Source: Branchiostoma belcheri
Taxonomy: Eukaryota; Chordata; Leptocardii; Amphioxiformes; Branchiostomatidae
Reading direction: 5' to 3'
Assembly: GCF_001625305.1 (NCBI RefSeq)
Contig: NW_017803854.1
Coordinates: 1,149,060 to 1,213,059 of the forward strand
DNA length: 64,000 nt
Below the pieces are notes generated by a model. It was not told the origin of the DNA, ran no database searches, and saw only the letters and a program-made list of their open reading frames with translations. Positions 15,065-25,700 of the stretch are shown here, one piece after another; position 1 is the stretch's first letter, and every line of letters starts with the position of its first letter. The position numbers were made by a program, and so were the translations under genes.

Positions 15065-15245
15065 GATCACAGAGAAAGACATACAATTTAAAAAAAGTCA
15101 AGCCCAAGGTTGAGCCCAAGTTTGTTTGTTCGTTTGTTTTGCAGAGCTCAACAAACAGAGTCGTGGGACGCAAGAACAAGCCATGTTTTGGAGCACAGTT
15201 GTCGCACTGGGCGTTCAGATGCTGTACCGCCTGCTGAGTTTCTAG
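1..15245 (+). CDS. LDLa / F5/8C-domain mosaic protein, likely secreted or GPI-anchored (5' partial)
   Basis: Exons traced by GT/AG sites and frame: 1-805, 2107-2217, 2535-2651, 3081-3191, 3798-3914, 4879-5054, 5752-5904, 7118-7259, 7981-8198, 8902-9054, 9597-9735, 10064-10169, 10653-10726, 11120-11257, 11685-11792, 12070-12186, 12431-12625, 14364-14594, 15145-15245. These give 1103 visible residues in one frame. The frame is open at base 1, so the signal peptide and first exons lie outside the window. Residues 1-420 hold about ten LDLa modules with CDG..DC.DGSDE-type calcium-binding ends; the fourth is irregular. Residues 421-577 and 578-747 are two F5/8C (discoidin) domains, recognisable from [15 protein letters not shown] and RYIRLYP, each built of three exons. 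A cysteine-rich stretch (748-853) and LDLa modules on separate exons follow. The protein ends in a hydrophobic segment ([19 protein letters not shown]) with no cytoplasmic tail, which suggests a GPI signal. LDLa and F5/8C modules usually bind ligands or membranes outside the cell. The exact role is unknown. Exon 10653-10726 is the least certain; it was chosen because only it restores the frame. Confidence 0.86.
1143..1436 (+). repeat. Duplicated AT-rich intronic segment
   Basis: A segment of about 105 bp at 1143-1245 recurs at 1332-1436. It contains repeated AACAAAACAGCA words followed by GATATAAGC and ATAATGTTTTGAACG. It lies in the 1.3-kb intron 806-2106 of the LDLa gene. No coding potential is seen. 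Confidence 0.75.
1745..1838. mobile_element. Foldback MITE, TA-flanked
   Basis: The ends GCCAGGTGTCCAGCCTTG and its reverse complement are nearly perfect inverted repeats, and TA stands on each side. The core AGATCCGCTCCCCGCCAA is shared with the element at 52346-52452, so both belong to one family. Confidence 0.75.
2303..2475 (+). mobile_element. tRNA-derived SINE (family A), near full length
   Basis: The head has a tRNA-like A box (TGGCGTAGAGG) and a B box (GGTTCGAGCCC). A conserved body follows (CTTGTGCCCTTGGGAAAG, CTCAGGTGAAAATGAG, TCCCCTGTGTTGGTGG). Related copies or pieces are at 12742-12842 (-), 14122-14240 (+), 34612-34735 (+) and 55262-55350 (+). The diverged head and attached body show this is not a functional tRNA gene. 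Confidence 0.8.
3008..3072 (+). repeat. Dispersed repeat with CCGAAGG...TATACCGGCTATAC core
   Basis: The core reads ACACCGAAGG, GGTTATACCGGCTATAC, then GATAC units. Other copies are at about 24628-24672, 31130-31180 (-), 34903-34985, 37068-37215 (-, two copies) and 50930-51003. This copy abuts the acceptor of the exon at 3081, and the pair at 37068 starts just after a donor at 37053. Confidence 0.7.
3463..3749. repeat. Compound (CA)n microsatellite
   Basis: Long CA tracts are interrupted by CT tracts and GCGC. The block AAAGACACACACTCTC followed by CTCACTCACGCGC occurs twice, so the compound unit itself has been duplicated. A smaller ACGC/AC tract lies at 3263-3308. Both are in the intron 3192-3797 of the LDLa gene. 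Confidence 0.95.
3989..4386. mobile_element. CGTACG-rich foldback element
   Basis: The left arm TCGGTCACAACCCGCCGTAC is mirrored by the right arm GTACGGCGGGTTGTGACCGA. The roughly 400-bp element has many internal CGTACG and GCACG words, and its arms extend outward with mismatches to GTGTCA/TGACAC. It has no coding potential and lies in the intron 3915-4878. Confidence 0.8.
4516..4833. mobile_element. Long-TIR MITE, TA-flanked
   Basis: Arms of about 100 bp are near-perfect inverted repeats. They include TGATACTGCGTTTTGTAG, TTAACGCGTTCATTTAATTG and CCGGCCATCCTACAACCAGC. Both ends read TA|GCCTCCTGTGCAGGC and its complement. A single arm of the same family is at 7759-7868. The element lies about 45 bp before the exon at 4879. 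Confidence 0.88.
5472..5679. mobile_element. Palindromic GC-capped MITE
   Basis: Ends ATGCTGGGGTCACATTTCC and GGAAATGTGACCTCAGCAT bracket GC-rich inner repeats (GGGGCCCGGCCGGG) and an AT-rich centre. It lies in the intron 5055-5751 of the LDLa gene. No open frame is present. Confidence 0.8.
6321..6420. other. Assembly gap (100 N)
   Basis: One hundred N bases lie in the intron 5905-7117 of the LDLa gene. The flanks are intronic, and the exons on both sides join in frame within the first F5/8C domain, so no coding exon seems to be lost. Confidence 0.97.
7759..7868 (+). mobile_element. Solo arm of the long-TIR MITE
   Basis: About 110 bp match the left arm of the 4516-4833 element (GGCTCCTGTGCAGGC, TTTTGATACTGCGTTTTGTAG, CCGGCCATCCTAC). 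The right arm is missing, so this is a fragment. Confidence 0.75.
8210..8385. mobile_element. Foldback element, TA|GCCTCTACCAGGC family
   Basis: The ends GCCTCTACCAGGCTTC and GAAGCCTGTTAGAGGC are inverted repeats flanked by TA. Related sequences occur at 12219-12290, 39886-40010 and 53010-53060. It begins just after the donor of the exon 7981-8198. Confidence 0.7.
9193..9305. mobile_element. Foldback MITE, TA-flanked
   Basis: Inverted arms GCCTGGAATCCATCCGT and its near-complement end in TA on both sides. The loop has a second inverted pair (AACGCTGTG). It lies in the intron 9055-9596. Confidence 0.75.
9789..9990 (-). mobile_element. tRNA-derived SINE (family B)
   Basis: This contains the family body (CCCTTGGGCCACACAG, ATGCTGAGTGCTAA, GGTATGTACCATTTTTAAAG) and ends in a reverse-complement tRNA-like B box (GGGGATCGAACTCAT). 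The fullest copy is 41889-42125 (-). Others are 31112-31318 (body only) and 53805-54000 (+). Confidence 0.65.
10185..10342. mobile_element. Foldback element with AATCTCCAAGCAGAT ends
   Basis: Left (TAATCTTCGAGCAGATC) and right (GATCTGCTTGGAGATTA) ends are inverted repeats. A second inner pair is GGGTGGCATAAGAC / GTCTTATGCCACCC. A further copy lies at 28023-28238, a related end at 57314, and similar sequence at 41100. Confidence 0.72.
12742..12842 (-). mobile_element. SINE family A fragment
   Basis: This is a reverse-strand copy of the head of the 2303 SINE, with a B box (GACTCGAACCCGG on the plus strand) and the A-box region ending in CACACGACCCCA. It lies just upstream of the Penelope-like fragment. 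Confidence 0.7.
12869..13915 (+). mobile_element. Penelope-like retroelement fragment (RT C-terminus plus GIY-YIG endonuclease)
   Basis: The frame is open for 348 codons. It begins around the RT catalytic motif ([12 protein letters not shown], which has the YxDD signature), continues through the RT thumb region, and ends in a GIY-YIG-type nuclease ([17 protein letters not shown] followed by [12 protein letters not shown]). The first ATG-like position in the frame is well inside, because the 5' part of the RT is missing. The element lies in the LDLa-gene intron 12626-14363. Downstream, at about 14050-14100, lies the hairpin motif CGTTTCGATGACC...TATCAGG, which may be its terminal repeat. A frame without stops suggests a fairly recent insertion, but the copy cannot be complete. 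Confidence 0.85.
14122..14240 (+). mobile_element. SINE family A tail fragment
   Basis: This keeps the body of the 2303 SINE (CTTGTGCCATTGGGAAAG, CAGGTGAAAATGAG, TCCCCTGTGTTGGTGG) but not the tRNA-like head. Confidence 0.7.
14695..15062. repeat. Long (TG)n tract with CG interruptions
   Basis: About 370 bp are almost entirely alternating purine and pyrimidine (TG, CG, TA steps). They lie in the last intron of the LDLa gene, 80 bp before its terminal exon. Such tracts can adopt Z-DNA. The open frames through the tract on both strands are repeat translations only. Confidence 0.95.
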
Positions 15246-16074
15246 GCAATGCAAGGTCTCCCCCGTACTGAGCATAAGCGTTTTATCAGGAAGGATAATA
15301 TAATGACCAATGAGGTTTAAAATGACTGTATGAGTCACTCAAGCACCAGAACGACTATACACTCTGTGCAACATTTTAAAATGAGTGTCTTGTGCCTTCG
15401 TAAACACTCTAAAAGTGAAATTACATGGGCAGCCGCATCAGCCCGAGTATCTGCGATTTAAATTTATAATTTTCATTGTAAGTAATACATAAGAATTTCA
15501 GTTTACACATTCTCTACGTACGGTGTAAATTCAGATGTTTGTTTTAAGATGATAGATGTACCGTAAGTTACTTTATGTAGTCGTGACGTGGTATACTTTT
15601 CTAGATCGGTATAAAGCAGAAGCCGAGATCTATATATATATATTAAATTTAAACTTTTAACTTTTAAAACTTCAAGAAAGCACATCAACTATCGAAAAGT
15701 GCAGGTACTTACGATAACCTGGATCTGAGAACATTCGACACTTTGAAATCAGTTCTATATATGATGATGATTTAGATTTTTATTCAAGCTTTCGAACTTA
15801 AAAGATGCACGCCATTAGCTATACGTAGTTGAATATTATTGTATTTTGTTCGCCAGATAACACAATGGACAATATCTGCTCATTCGTGTAAATCTAATAA
15901 ACTACCAATGGTGGTGAAATATTGCGCTGCCTCTTTTTGTGTATTAAAAAATCATCATAAAATTTGTAAATAGTCAATTTATCAACGTATAGAATAGAGT
16001 GGGAAAATTCGTATATAAAGTTGAAAATGTAAGGCTGACAGCCTCACCCCTCTGCTACAGTCGACCAGTCCATG
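15246..16074. other. 3'UTR and spacer of the LDLa gene
   Basis: No coding sequence is seen. An AATAAA at 15896-15901, about 650 bp past the stop, is a likely polyadenylation signal for the LDLa gene. The rest is AT-rich spacer before the HELQ promoter. Confidence 0.6.
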
Positions 16075-16192
16075 TCGATTCCAATGACACCGTCACGTGA
16101 CACAAAATCCAAGATGGAGGGTGTTTCAAATTTTTTAAACGCAGTCTGCCGAAGGAATAGCTTCCTTTACAGAAAGTAAACAGGATAGAAAG
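16075..16192 (+). promoter_or_regulatory. Probable HELQ promoter and non-coding first exon
   Basis: A CACGTG E-box (in CGTCACGTGACAC) is followed within 15 bp by a YY1-like AAGATGGAGG, a pairing common at TATA-less start sites. A consensus donor (AAG|GTAAGTACT) at 16193 and an acceptor (CATATCAG) ending at 16718 would join a 5'UTR exon to the coding exon with its ATG at 16776. The start site itself is inferred. Confidence 0.5.
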
Positions 16193-16775
16193 GTAAGTAC
16201 TGTGTGATACAACAATACTGTGCATAAGCTAGTCCCCTTTAGAAGCATTTTGCCCATTTGAATTCGTACGTTCTGAAGTTTGCTTTCAGTTTACAGCGGT
16301 GAAGTGGGGAGGGGGGCGACTGTCGACGGATCAGAAAGACTTTTGGTAAAAATCCAGACTGAGAGGGTTAAAATATCAACTTCTCGGTACAACTAAGGAC
16401 ATCATATAAAATGTATCCTTGGTGAAATAACCCAGTAATGTGAGAAGTTAAACAAACTCCTAGCATATCATACAATTTAGACTTATGAATAGATATATTT
16501 ATATATAACAGTTACAAGTATATAACTTATATATACATGTAGCTCAAAGATTTATGTGTCAGTCAGGAGGTTTAAATCTAGAGGCTTAAGTCTAGAGTAG
16601 TACTACATGTACTCACTAGCTACTTAGCATTGAAACAGTTGCTGTTATAAACTTATAAAGCCTAAGGTGTAGGTAACCCCATCCTGAGCTGATTTTCTTG
16701 CTTTTTTTCTCATATCAGATTTCCACTACTGTGGACACAAGTAAGGACAAGATATAAAACAGGCCTGCAGGCAAG

Positions 16776-19700
16776 ATGGATACTGAAGACTGCCATATCA
16801 AGCGGCGTGTGAACTCTTCCCGCAAGCGGCCGCGAGACCAGACAGGGACCACGCCTGGGAAAGCAAAGATAGCTAGACCAAGGAGGTTTTTAACTGCCTT
16901 GTCTAGACAAATAAGTACGGCCAATCAGGCTCAAGCCTCAGTGGCCAATCAGGAATTGGTACAAGGCTCAGACTCAGAGTCAGACATTGCTCTGAAACAG
17001 AAAACTTCCACGGCAAATTATTGTGAGAGAAACTGCAATTCAAATAGAACATCGCCATCATTTTCATCTACTAGTAATGAGGAAACACCCAGGAATAAAA
17101 GACTTGTGACAAATACTACTCAGCGTTCAAGAAGACCTTTGTTTAAAGGGAACCAGATGCACCAAGATGGGACTAAATCTGGGAAGAATACTTCGAATCA
17201 AAGAGAGGTGAAAAGACCACAGGACATGTCCATGAAGAAGAGGCCTCTTCCTTGTGCAAGTTCTACACCTGGACCTTCCATTCAGGTAAAAAAAATGCAT
17301 TTAACTATACTAGTAATACTACAGTAACTGTAACTGCAAAATATTTTATGTTTTGCATTTTAGATTTTATTTTGCAGAATGAGGGAAATGGAGGTCTTGA
17401 TAATCATAGTGCAATAGAATTATGAATTAAATTCATATTTGTGGTGTTGCCATTTTCCATTGATCAGAGGATACCACCCCAAGAATTTTACTAATTTCTC
17501 ACAAATTCTATTCTTTGCAAAATCTCTTTATTAAAACCACAGGAGTGCCCTGGGACGCCTGAAATGTTGTTCCAGGATGAGGACTGTACCAGTGTAGACC
17601 CTCAGGACAGCTTCAACTCTAGTGACACTCTCTTCGCACAGATGAACCTCAGCAATCTACAGGTTAGTAATATTTTAATATCAATTGTATTAGGGTATTT
17701 AGTATTACTGTGACAGTATTCACCATTGTTTTCAGTAACAAAAATATGTAGTTATATTCCTTTTAATTTCAGAAACAACAACAAAAATTGTATGAAGTCA
17801 TCGAAGTATATCTTCAAGTCAATTATTTGGTATAGATATATGTATAAATACTGGAGAAAACATCTGGTAAAATAAACTTAAAGTAAAAACTAGAGGGCAA
17901 TAATACCTTTCCTTGTACTTCATGATTTCATTGAATATCTTCCCTTTCTAGGAATCAGAATCAGCCAATCAGATGAGAGAATCCACTTCTACAGGAGATG
18001 ATGTCATCCATGCAACTGTAGCAGTGAAATCATCTAATGAAAAACATGGCAGAAGTGGGAAGACAACAGTACAGGAAGAGCAGACATCGTCTGATGGACC
18101 CAGAAGGACTAATGGTAAAGCTAAAGCGGCAACTGACCACCTACTAGTACATGAATCTAAACACAGTACAGAGGGTAGTAGTAAAGGCAATCTTAAACCA
18201 TCTTGCAAATCAAACGCAAAAGCAATTTCTGGAAATGAACTTCATACCAGTAGACAAGGACATCAGCCAATCCGTGTTGGCACATCGTTTGAGCAGAAAG
18301 AAGGTGGTGCAAAATCTGCTAACACACTGGACACAGCTAGGGAGAAGGCAAAGGCTGTACCCACAAAGGTGGCGAAACCAGAAAACGTTCAAGAGAGTTG
18401 TCCGGTTGATGATTTAATGAAGCACCAAACTGTTGCAGCGATCAAGTCAACAGTGTCCACGCCGAAACCAAGGGGGTCCTTAAGAGATAGAATTAAACAG
18501 GCACTTCAAACCAACATCAAGAACACCACACCTCAAGCCACAAAAACCAAGCAGATGAGAGACGAGTCGGTCACCAAGGTGATAAGCGCTGCCATGGAAA
18601 CCTACGAGAAGACTTCAGAGTACGATGTCGGCCCGTTCTATGGCCTGCCTTCCAGAGTCAAGGAGTTACTTGTTCAACATCGAGGAATTGGGAAACTGTA
18701 TGGTGAGTTTAAGAAAGGGTTCAGGCCTTTTCTATCCTCCATCTTAAAATTTGTTACTCAAGTGAGTTGGGACTACTGATTAAAGCTGTGCTTGGTTTCT
18801 TAATGAAGTTACTTTCAGGAGTCATCCTTTGCAGTCTATTAAACTGGCAGTGACTAGTTCAAGTTTACCCCATTTCCTGTGTCTGACCTCTTGACCTGTC
18901 ATTCTGCCTGTCAATCTTCCCAACACCCACATCCATGTTGTCAACCTGCTCTGATCTGTGATCTGTCAAACCCCCAGCTTAACCACCCAAACAGTATTAA
19001 TACTGTGTGTGTCACAGTGTTTGTGTGTGTGTGTGTGTGTGTATGTGTGTATGTAGTACCTGGAAGTAAAACTACATGTAACAAGCAGATATAGTTGCTG
19101 TACTTTGTATGATGAAAACTGTCAGATGAATTTTAGTTATGTTGTACTGTCTCCCCAACTCAGACTGGCAGCACGAGTGTCTGACGTTAGACACCGTCCA
19201 GAAGCGAGGAAACCTGATCTACTCCCTCCCCACCAGCGGGGGGAAGACCCTGGTTAACTACATGTAACTTAACTGTTTAACTGTCTCCCCAACTCAGACT
19301 GGCAGCACGAGTGTCTGACGTTAGACACGGTCCAGAAGCGAGGAAACCTGACCTACTCCCTGCTGACCAGCGGAGGGAAAACCCTGGTTAACTACATGTA
19401 ACTTAACTGTTTAACTGTCTCCCCAACTCAGACTGGCAGCACGAGTGTCTGACGTTAGACACCGTCCAGAGGAGAGGTAACCTGATCTACTCCCTGCCGA
19501 CCAGCGGAGGGAAGACCCTGGTGGCCGAGATACTCATCATGAAGGAGATCCTCTGTAGGAAGAGGGACACCCTGCTGGTTCTACCATTTGTGTCTATTGT
19601 GCAGGAAAAGGCAAGAATACACACATTTAGTATCCCTTCATAGTTCATACTACTAGTTTACAGCTCAAAAATGCTCTTTCTATTTTCTGCAATTTGGTAT

Positions 19701-22700
19701 GCTGTTCCTTTAGTAGCTTGCTAGGTTGCAAGTTGTTCATTTGTTCCTTATACTATTAGATCCAATTTTTTATGCAAATTCAAGTTAATGTATTTTAACT
19801 TGAAGTTTAGTCATAAAAGGTTCTTACACTTATAAATTAGTTCCTTTGTAAGCTGCCTCAGTATGTACATACATATATATGTACATTTCAATATGTATTG
19901 AGCTGAATGTTATGTAGTTGTTTGTGAATGCTTGCAATGCAGCTATCATAAACTACATTTGTACCTTGCTGAAAGGTGGACAATTGTCAAAGGCCAGTTC
20001 AATTTAGTATAATTATAGAACTAACTATAGTTACCATGCATATATCCTATATATACAAACCTACACGTTAATGGTTGTAATGTTTGTTGAATACCTGGTA
20101 CATACAGGTACGCACGATCGCTCCCTTCGCCGCCGACCTGGACTTCGTAGTCGAGGAGTACGCCGGGAGTCGGGGAGGGTTCCCGCCGAGAAAGCGTCGG
20201 CACAAACGCGCGCTGTACGTCGCCACCATCGAGAAGGCCAACTCCCTGGTCAACTCACTCGTGGAGCTGGGGAGACTACAGGAGATCGGCCTGGTGGTAG
20301 TGGATGAGGTTAGTGAAGATTCTGAAGAGGATATGTACAGGTATATTCAAATTCTGTACATCTTTTAGGCTCTTAAATTCAATGTAGAGAAGTATTATTT
20401 ACCCACTGCCCATGCAGCCTCAAAACGTAACTGTTGTTAAGTGAAGGCATTCAGCACCAAGGACAGAGACCCCTAGTCATCATGTTTTCTAACAACATCA
20501 GTACATGTGTAGTTTTCTCCTTCTGCAAGTTATCTATCCTTGAAATTATTATTGTTTTTGGCTTTAAGTCTGTTTTTCATGATTGCCAATACACACAATG
20601 CAGTGCCAAAATGCATATACATTTGTACTTGTTAAACTAAGTTCTTACAATGGTCCATGTTAAATCACATATAGAGAAGACACTTCTAGAAATCACAAGG
20701 CAACAAAAAGCGGTGAGGGATTAATTTTAGCCATTATACTTTATTTATAGAGCATTAAACAATTCACACTCAACATGTTGTAACTTGTAACCTTTTTGTC
20801 CATACTTCCCAGCTCCACATGCTTGGGGAGGGGGGCAGTAGAGGTGCCACTCTGGAAATGTGCCTGGCAAAGGTGCTCTACATCTGCAGTAAGTTTTGCT
20901 CCTTCCCAAACTTATAGGATCAAATACATTCCCTGCTTGTAGGTTAGGCAGCAAGGAGATGGTAGTATGTCATATACATGCACCATTCCCTATAAGTGAT
21001 CACCGTGCCTATTTCATTAATGTCCTTGTATTCATACCAGTACCTTCGCATATGATGGTACCTAGTTCAATAACGGTACTACTAGTACGTGTTCATGTAT
21101 TTGTATCTGCCAGGTACAGCTATTGTGATTTAATAGGACCTCATACATTTTTATTTCATATATATGCTGCAGTAATAGAAGGTAAAGAATGTCATAATTC
21201 TGAAAATTGAATCATTGTAAAGAAATACATGGATCAAAAAAGTTGGATTATGAAGCATTAAATGTTGTATTTTTCCAGAATCTACACAGATCATAGGCAT
21301 GAGCGCCACCTTGAACAACATCCAGGAACTGCAGACGTTCCTGTCAGCTGAGGTGTACTCCAACAACTTCAGACCTGTAAGGACTTCAATGTTATATACT
21401 TATAATATATATGTTGAAATGTGGTCTACTAGAGTTTCCTCATAGTATGTGATACATGTACTTAAGTTGAAAATTTCTGTAACAGATTCAAAACTTTCAA
21501 GTTTATAGTATTCTTAAATGAAATATCAATTTTTAATTCAAGGAAAGCAAACATTGAAGAACATGCCAAACATAACAATTTACGTTACAGTCATTTACGT
21601 GATGACTTGCATCAGAACAGTATTCTATTCTTTGTTAATTCTAGGTACAGTTGAAAGAGTATGTGAAGATTGCAGACAGTATTTTTGAGGTGAATTCGAA
21701 GGCGGCGTGTCCTGATGAACAAATTCAGTTCTCAAGAATGGTCAGCTACAAGGTAAGTCATTTTCCTAAAACATTATAGTTTGTAATGTAATTAGGATAT
21801 AGATGTAATGTTTTTTTTAGATCTGCTAAATATTGTAATTACCTTTAACAAAAACATACTGTGCCTGTAGGACACTCAGATTTTTCATCGTTTTTGTTGG
21901 ATATTTGGTCAGCAATGCATCTGCAATTTGCCTATTGCAGACGATATCTTTTCCATTACACATAATTTGAGAACTTATATAGACAGCGTTGTATAAAAGA
22001 AATGTTCTGCCAAAGTGCTATGCACAATACATTACAGGTTTCGTACAGGCAAAGTACGTTCTGCCAACAGGTTGGTAGATATGACTGACATAGACACTTG
22101 TCATCTTCCCTCAGTACCCCAGAGAGATGCAGTCGCGTGACCCAGATCACCTGGTCGGCATGGTGATGGACGTGATCCCCGCCCATTCCTGTCTTGTGTT
22201 CTGTCCTACCAAGAAGAACTGTCAGAACGTGGTGGACATGCTGTGCAAGCTACTGCCAAGGTACAGGGGAATACTTCTATAGTCTTACGTAGTATAGTGT
22301 GTTTAGTGAAAGTGGTGAACAGCCTTGACACTGGACCAAGGGGTTGGGAGTTCCAATCCAGGCTAATGTTGCTAACCCGACATGCACACTACTACTTGGA
22401 ATCGTCGCAGATCCCTAGGACAAGATGTTAAGTTTTGGTCCTCTGTTCATAATGCTTGACCAAAAAAGCTATGGGTAGGAGAATTTCTCCATACAATGAA
22501 CCTGTGAATACTGTACATACCAAGTAGTGTCTTTTTCCTTTGTCACGACTAGTGGGAGATTAGCTCTTCTGTGAGCTAAAACTACATTGAGATCAATTTC
22601 CTTTTCTTTCTCCAGAACTCTTGCACATAAGGTAGTACATGTGTAGGTAGTAGGCATCCTTCTATCTCAACAAAAGATGCACTTTATATTTTTGATTATC

Positions 22701-25700
22701 AATGAAAATGATACAATAATTTGCCCCAGAAAACTGAGAGGACACAAAGTGCCAGAGAAGAAAGCTCTCCTAAAAGCGCTAGAGTCAGATGGCAGCGGCA
22801 CAGTGTGTCCAGTGCTGAACTACACTGTGCCATTCGGCCTGTCGTATCACCACAGCGGGCTGACCATAGACAAGCTAAAACTGGATCATGATCATTTTCC
22901 TTTTCTTTCCCCAGAAAACTGAGAGGACACAAAGTCCCAGAGAAGAAAGCCCTCCTGAAAGCCCTAGAGTCAGACAGCAGCGGTACGGTCTGTCCTGTAC
23001 TGAAGTACACGGTCCCGTTTGGCCTGGCATACCACCACAGCATGTTGAGCTATAACTGGATTGAGATCATTTTCCTTTTCTTTCCCCAGAAAACTGAGAG
23101 GACACAAAGTCCCAGAGAAGAAAGCCCTCCTGAAGGCCTTAGAATCAGACGGCAGTGGTACGGTGTGTCCAGTGCTGAAGTACACAGTGCCGTTTGGACT
23201 GGCATACCACCACAGTGGACTGACCATGGATGAGCGGAGACTGATTGAGGAGGCGTACTCAGAAGGCGTGCTGTGTCTGCTGGCCTGTACATCCACGCTC
23301 GCCGCCGGCGTCAACCTGCCTGCAAAAAGGTAACTGTAAATACTGTAAATATAAAGATAAAAACTGTAAATACTGTATCTTATGCCCTGAGTCGTGATAA
23401 CATTTGACACGGTTGTTCCGGCCCATGTGATAACTAAATGTGTAGCGTGGGGTTCTGTTTGGTTATCACATGGGCTTCCAAATGCTTTGAAAATAACAAA
23501 TTTAAAGCACTCTGTAATACTCCTTTTATACCTCCCACCGACGGCCACCGTGAAATAAAACCTCTGCGAAAGTTCCAAGATCTACAGTATTTTAGATAAA
23601 AGCAAAAATTGACTTATAGATGCAGACTTTATGAGGCCAGACAGGTATATATAATGATTAAGAATACTAAGCTTCATTCCTTCTCCAATACTGCAAGTTG
23701 AAGTTATCATGTATCATCCCACGATCACAGAGTAATCCTGAGAGCACCCTTTGTGGGAGCAGACTTCATCAGCAGAGCGCAGTATAAGCAGATGGTGGGT
23801 CGGGCCGGCCGGGCAGGCATCGACTCCTCGGGCGAGAGCGTCACCATCGTCAAGCCGCAGGACAAGGCTAAGGTAAGGGGTTACTCCTGTGGTGTTGCCA
23901 AAAATGTATTGTAATGTAATTTTCTTTTATTACAAATCATTCTTGTTTTATATGCATCTGATGCCATTTTATACATGGACTTATTGTAAGATTCCCCCTC
24001 TTCTATAATCATTTACTTGACACATTTTGTATAACTTGGAACTTGATTACATACTCCGGGGAAAGGAAGTATTGTTTTGAGTGGCAATAGTTTGAGTTTG
24101 TGTGTTTGGTTGGTTGGGTGCTCAGTGATGATGGTTGCATAAATAGGGTGAGGGGTGTTACATTATTCAATTCCATACAGTACACACTTCCAATACATTT
24201 ACGAAAACTCAAAACGCTTCCCAGAAGTCTGAAACCTCTGATTTCTTGTTTAATGTTTTATTTTGTTTCTTCTATTTTATAAGATGGCTGAGCTGATAGG
24301 GAGACCATTTGAGAGTTGTCGCAGCAGTCTGATGTATGATGATGGCAAAGGGCTGAGAACACTCATCTTAAACCTCATTGGTCTGAAGGTATATCTTAAT
24401 AAAATCTCATAATTCATATTTCTGTATACACATATGTTCTTCAAAAGAAGTACTAGTAATTCCTCAATTCACTCAATGACATTCAATGCACATTCCTCAA
24501 TTTGAGCCATGTAAACCTTTTTATAGCCACTGATTACTTTACGTTGATTCAGTCTGTGGCAGTTTTATATTGTAGTTATACTTCAATGTAGGACATGACA
24601 ATCTGATGTACTGGTGCGTTAACTTGTGTGTTACACCGAAGGGCGGTTATACCGGCTATACAGATACAGAATCTTTTAAGGGTGAACTGGTGAAGACTTT
24701 GTTACATTGCCTTCAATCAGCTTCTACCAGTATCACTTCACTATCCCCTTTTTCACAACATATATTTCATTGACCGCAGATTGCCACCAGTAAGGAGACC
24801 ATGTCAACCTTCCTGAGCCACACCCTCTTCAGCGTGCAGTGTGACTCTCAGCAGGACCAGAACTTCCTGGAATTTACCCAGAACGCACTGCAGGTGGGTC
24901 AGATCTTTCCTGAATTTACCCAGAATGCACTGCATGTGTGTGGATCAAATCTTGGGGTGATAGCAATATGCACGTGTCTGTATGTGTGGGTAAGTAATTG
25001 TTGAGATGAAAAAATTGTGGTAGCTTGAATTCCAAGATACCATTGAAACTTATGTTTGTAGGTTTGTACTTTAAAATATGTTTCCATATTGGAAGCCTGT
25101 TTACATCTGGGGAAGGAAATATTGTTTTGGGTGACTGTGGGTTTGTGTCTGTCCAGAAAGAAAAGGTTGACAGGACATGGGTGGGGGAAAGATTGATAGA
25201 CAGAAGTCTGATTTCTTGTCTTATAGCGCGTATTCTATTGCATTTTCTTTCCACACAATGTACAGCACTTGGTAGAAGTGGGATTAGTCACAGAGAAAAC
25301 AGGAGATGTGGACACACTGCTGGAAGTGACCAGACTGGGACAGGCTTCTTTCAAAGGTTTGTGTCAACCTAAAATTTTCTATGTAAGTTGGCCAGTAAGT
25401 TACATTCCTACAGAATACAAACATTTAGACTAAGTCTTCGAGAATCTGAGCATTTGTTTTGTGTACTTTTTGTACATCCTTTCAAGGCACCCTTCAAAAC
25501 CCTGTATTATTCTGAGCCGAAAATAATTTTGCACAAATTCTGTGCCTTGGATCCTTGTTGGCAGCTGATCCTGTAACAGCCTGCATGGAAATTCTATGAC
25601 AACAACATCGTATGACGGCCTGTGCCATGAATTGGACTGCACCATATTATGTTTTCCATTTCTGTGTTGTACATGAGAAAACAGTCACTCAAGCAACTGG

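Noticed and set aside
14517..15338. 273-codon minus-strand frame
   Set aside because: It is mostly a translated TG/CG tract, opposite a real plus-strand exon at 14364-14594.
17973..18779. Independent Ser/Lys-rich gene
   Set aside because: It is HELQ exon 3 read from an internal ATG and into the following intron. The exon joins in frame on both sides.
22699..23578. Long minus-strand frames over the HELQ triplicated exon
   Set aside because: They are antisense shadows of the repeated HELQ coding sequence, and the plus strand explains the codon pattern.
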